NCBI RefSeq assembly: GCF_003347515.1
Contig: NZ_QEII01000193.1
Span: forward strand, 1 to 63,353
Length of the DNA stretch: 63,353 nt
Origin: Rhodoferax ferrireducens
GTDB lineage: Bacteria > Pseudomonadota > Gammaproteobacteria > Burkholderiales > Burkholderiaceae_C
Direction: 5' to 3'
A program made the translations under genes and the position numbers. This document shows, piece after piece, positions 61,189 to 63,353 of the stretch (position 1 is the stretch's first letter; the number at the start of each line of letters is the position of its first letter). The notes beneath the pieces are model-generated. The model ran no database searches. It was given only the letters and a program-made list of their open reading frames with translations, and was not told the DNA's origin.

Positions 61189-61815
61189 ATGACCACGTCA
61201 CCACAAAAGCCCCACACCGCACCGGCCGCAAAGTAGCCAGTTCGCATGCGCCTGCCACCTGAGGTGCAGCGCCCTGGGCTTCGCTGCCCCCAGCATCGCC
61301 GCGATCGCGCGTCGCGCCGGCATATCCAAGGCCAACCTCTACGTGCACTTCGCCGATAAGGACGCAATCTTCGAGAGCATGCTGGAGCAATGGCTCCAGC
61401 TCTCGGACGAAGTGCCTGCTCCCCTGCCGGGCCAAACGTCGGATGAGATCTTCGACTGCCTGATCGACAACATGTATCGGCACCTGCCCCCTCAGACAGT
61501 CGCCCTCATCCTGCTGTTGATCACAGAGGCGCACCGGGCGCCACACTTGGTCGAACTGTGGTTCGAGGAATCCCTCATCCCGGCGAGGATCGCCCAGCAG
61601 CGCCGCGTCGGCGAACTGGCCGCCATAGGCAGCCTGCGCGCCACCGCCCTGACACAGGATTTCAACTTCACCACGATCCCGCTGCTCTATGCGCAGTGAG
61701 GCAGATGGTCTTGTCGGAAGAGCAGGCGCGCTGCCAGAAGACAAGGACTAACTACCAGCTGCACATCCGACCACACTTTCCACCCACGGTATTTAGCGGC
61801 AGAGTTGACATGTAA
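61189..61815 (+). pseudogene. TetR-family regulator gene, degraded
   Basis: The frame starts MTTSPQKPHTAPAAK, then TAG, then continues in the same frame VRMRLPPEV. A deletion with frame change near 61263 removes about 15 residues of the HTH and joins SALGFAAPSIAAIARRAGIS and KANLYVHFADKDAIFESML. The frame goes on through the ligand domain to LLYAQ, where a one-base change near 61697 shifts to VRQMVLSEEQARCQ. So at least one stop, one deletion and one frameshift exist. The intact relative is at 56423-57082. The operators on both sides are still well preserved. Confidence 0.82.
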
Positions 61816-61866
61816 TGACCGATTGTTCATTACATGCTATATTGGCAAACGACCGATTGTTGATTT
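61811..61866. promoter_or_regulatory. TetR-type operator and a partial second copy
   Basis: TGTAATGACC-GATTGT-TCATTACA at 61811-61834 is nearly palindromic and shares TAATGACCGAT-GTTC-TTA with the sites at 60986-61040. A weaker copy, AACGACCGATTGTTGATTT, lies at 61848-61866. They are about 100 bases upstream of the GGDEF protein gene and directly after the broken tetR. Confidence 0.75.
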
Positions 61867-61969
61867 GTGATGCTTTCTGGTGCCAATTGCTCCAATGACT
61901 GGTGTTGTGTACACGCAGATATGACGGTTTTGTTCGTCCTCAGAGGAGCGCATGAACAATAAGAACTAG

Positions 61970-63353
61970 ATGATGGATAACAAGCCCCACAAACATACAC
62001 ACCCGTTCAAAGCGCCGCTGGCTGGACTGTGCTGGCGCTGGCCCCACCACTGCTGTGGTGGATGTCGCATTCGTCGCGCCAGGTCGTGATCGAGTCGATG
62101 ACGTTCCTGTTTCGGCACGCGGCGGTGGAAATGCTTGCCGTGGTGGTGACCATGTTGGTATTCGTCACCGGTTACCGTGCTGTTTTGTCGGCGCGCAAGG
62201 GAGCTGTGGTGTTGCTGGGCGTGGCTTTTTTCGGCGTGGGCCTGCTCGACTTTCTGCACACCCTGGGCTGTGCAGGCATGCCGGAGGCCCTAACCGCCAA
62301 CAGCCCACAAAAATCCATTTTTTTCTGGTTAGTCGCGCGCCTTCTTGCCGCCAGCGCCCTGCTGATGTATGCCGTGCTGACCACGACGCCAACGGTTACC
62401 ACGCGAAGAAAGCGGCGCGCCCTGGTCATCATGCTGGCCGTGGTCGGGGTACTGGGTTGCGTCGGGCTGCGCTGGCCCGGGTGCGTACCGGTGCAATTTG
62501 TCCCAGGGCAGGATCTTCCGCCCCTGAAAATTGGACTGGAGTGGCTGATCATCAGCCTTAATCTGGTCACGCTGGGGATGCTGTGGCGGCGCCGGGCAGA
62601 ATTGGCCCGTGAATGTGTCATGGCCTTGGCCTTTGCCGTGTCCTTGTCGGCGGTGTCTGAACTGTTTTTCAGCCAGTCGGGAGTGATCGCCAAGGATGGC
62701 GCCAATGTGATTGGGCACGTGTACAAGGTGGCGGTCTACCTGTGTTTGTTTCATGCCACTTTCAACGAGGCGCTGCGCCGCCCTTTGGTACGCATGGAGG
62801 CACATCATCTGCACGAAAAACTGATTCTGGATGCTGCCCCGGATGGCGTGTTGTGGGTGGACCAGACGGGACAAATCCTGCTGGCCAACCCGGCCATGGA
62901 AACTCTGTCCGGCTACCCGGCGCATGAACTGGAGGGCCAGAACGTGGACCTGTTTTTATCCGCGCACTTGCGTGCGCGCCACGCGCAGTCGATGCGAGAC
63001 TATTTCACGGCACCGCATCCCCGTGCCATGGGCGCGATGGATTTGAAACTGTTGCGCCGCGATGGTCAGCTGTTGCCGGTGGACATCTCGCTGGGGCACT
63101 GGGAACACGAGGGCGCGCGCCACGCCATTGCCTATGTGCGCGACCTGACCGAGCGCAAGACATTTGAAGAATCACTGCGGCATCAAGCCACCCACGACGA
63201 ACTCACCGGCCTGCCGAATCGCTGTCTGTTTCGCTTGCAACTGATCCAGAGCCTGGCGCGGGCCGGACGCTCAGGTCTGCGCGTGGCTGTTTTGTTTCTT
63301 GATCTGGACTATTTCAAAACCGTGAATGACAGTTTTGGACACGCCATGGGCGA
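61970..63353 (+). CDS. MASE3-PAS-GGDEF protein, 3' end cut by the window, 5' end frame-shifted
   Basis: The main open frame (from about 62029) encodes a membrane sensor: several helices (TFLFRHAAVEMLAVVVTMLV, VVLLGVAFFGVGLLDFLHTLG, LLAASALLMYAVL) of the MASE3 type, then a PAS domain from about 62820 (LILDAAPDGVLWVDQTGQIL, with YVRDLTERKTFEE at its end), then the start of a GGDEF domain (THDELTGLPNRCLFR and AVLFLDLDYFKTVNDSFGHAMG) cut by the window end. The GGDEF signature itself is outside the window. No ATG suits this frame: the start-like MMDNKPHKHTHPFKAPLAGL at 61970 is in another frame and joins if one base is added near 62026. GTG at 62029 is the alternative start. It is probably a diguanylate cyclase. 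Confidence 0.82.

Noticed and set aside
60983..61744. Minus-strand open frame of 253 codons over the broken tetR
   Set aside because: The other strand shows clear TetR helices; this frame has no recognisable domain and starts inside GGDEF-upstream sequence.
1..63353. CRISPR arrays, tRNA and rRNA genes
   Set aside because: No regularly spaced direct repeats, no tRNA cloverleaf and no conserved rRNA segments were noticed anywhere in the window on reading.

Overview
The window looks like a catabolic island of a betaproteobacterium of the order Burkholderiales, probably Comamonadaceae-like. This is judged from gene content (nag-type salicylate/gentisate genes, pnp/hap-type hydroquinone genes, repeated Liv-type ABC transporters and MetA-pathway porins), from codon use and from family resemblance; no rRNA or other marker is present. 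I see no tRNA, rRNA or CRISPR.

Layout. 1-2.0 kb: end of etfA, panD and the remnant of a DUF1254/DUF1214 gene. 2.2-9.3 kb: a flavin-monooxygenase module (ribBA, aldehyde dehydrogenase, sigma-54 activator, flavin reductase, luciferase-like monooxygenase). Two -24/-12 promoters, each preceded by TGTCGCA/TGCGACA inverted repeats, frame the activator gene. 9.3-10.8 kb: a truncated secreted ORF and a chemoreceptor. 10.9-27.5 kb: a long minus-strand array, divergent from nagR. It encodes salicylate 5-hydroxylase (nagAaGHAb), a Liv-type ABC transporter, a hemerythrin-like protein, gentisate dioxygenase, fumarylpyruvate hydrolase and maleylpyruvate isomerase. It continues with an AcoR-like regulator, a Tat-exported GMC oxidoreductase, a salicylaldehyde-dehydrogenase-like enzyme and a MetA-type channel. 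Read together this is a route salicyl alcohol -> salicylaldehyde -> salicylate -> gentisate -> fumarate + pyruvate.

28.7-31.3 kb is a scar: a monooxygenase-domain membrane protein, a group of hairpins, and a DUF3363 relaxase gene broken by an IS5-type transposase fragment. 31.5-47.7 kb is a plus-strand hydroquinone/hydroxyquinol operon. It has a LysR regulator, a GTT-N11-AAC operator, 4-hydroxymuconic semialdehyde dehydrogenase, maleylacetate reductase, a second Liv transporter with a second MetA channel, and a soluble chemoreceptor with an unusual domain order. It also has hydroxyquinol dioxygenase, a YciI protein, 3-oxoadipate CoA-transferase, an internally deleted pcaF, two-subunit hydroquinone dioxygenase, a Rieske protein and a second hemerythrin-like protein. 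Both hydroxyquinol and hydroquinone branches meet at maleylacetate and lead to 3-oxoadipyl-CoA, but the local thiolase is destroyed.

47.7-52.4 kb: an IS66 scrap, then glutathionyl-hydroquinone reductase, cytochrome c, isochorismatase-like, NmrA-like and DoxX genes, with a divergent LysR gene. 52.4-57.9 kb is decayed: SDR and AraC genes with frameshifts, an IS630-type element with a mutated catalytic Asp, an AAA ATPase with a homopolymer frameshift, an intact TetR gene and an IS6-type remnant. 57.9-63.35 kb: a large lipoprotein alpha/beta hydrolase and a MipA/OmpV protein, several copies of a TetR-like operator around a broken tetR, and the start of a MASE3-PAS-GGDEF protein cut by the window end.

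The strongest novelty candidates are: two paralogous hemerythrin-like genes, each tied to a different Fe(II) ring-cleavage dioxygenase operon; the sigma-54 flavin-monooxygenase module with its own ribBA; and the soluble chemoreceptor with a C-terminal sensor-like domain.
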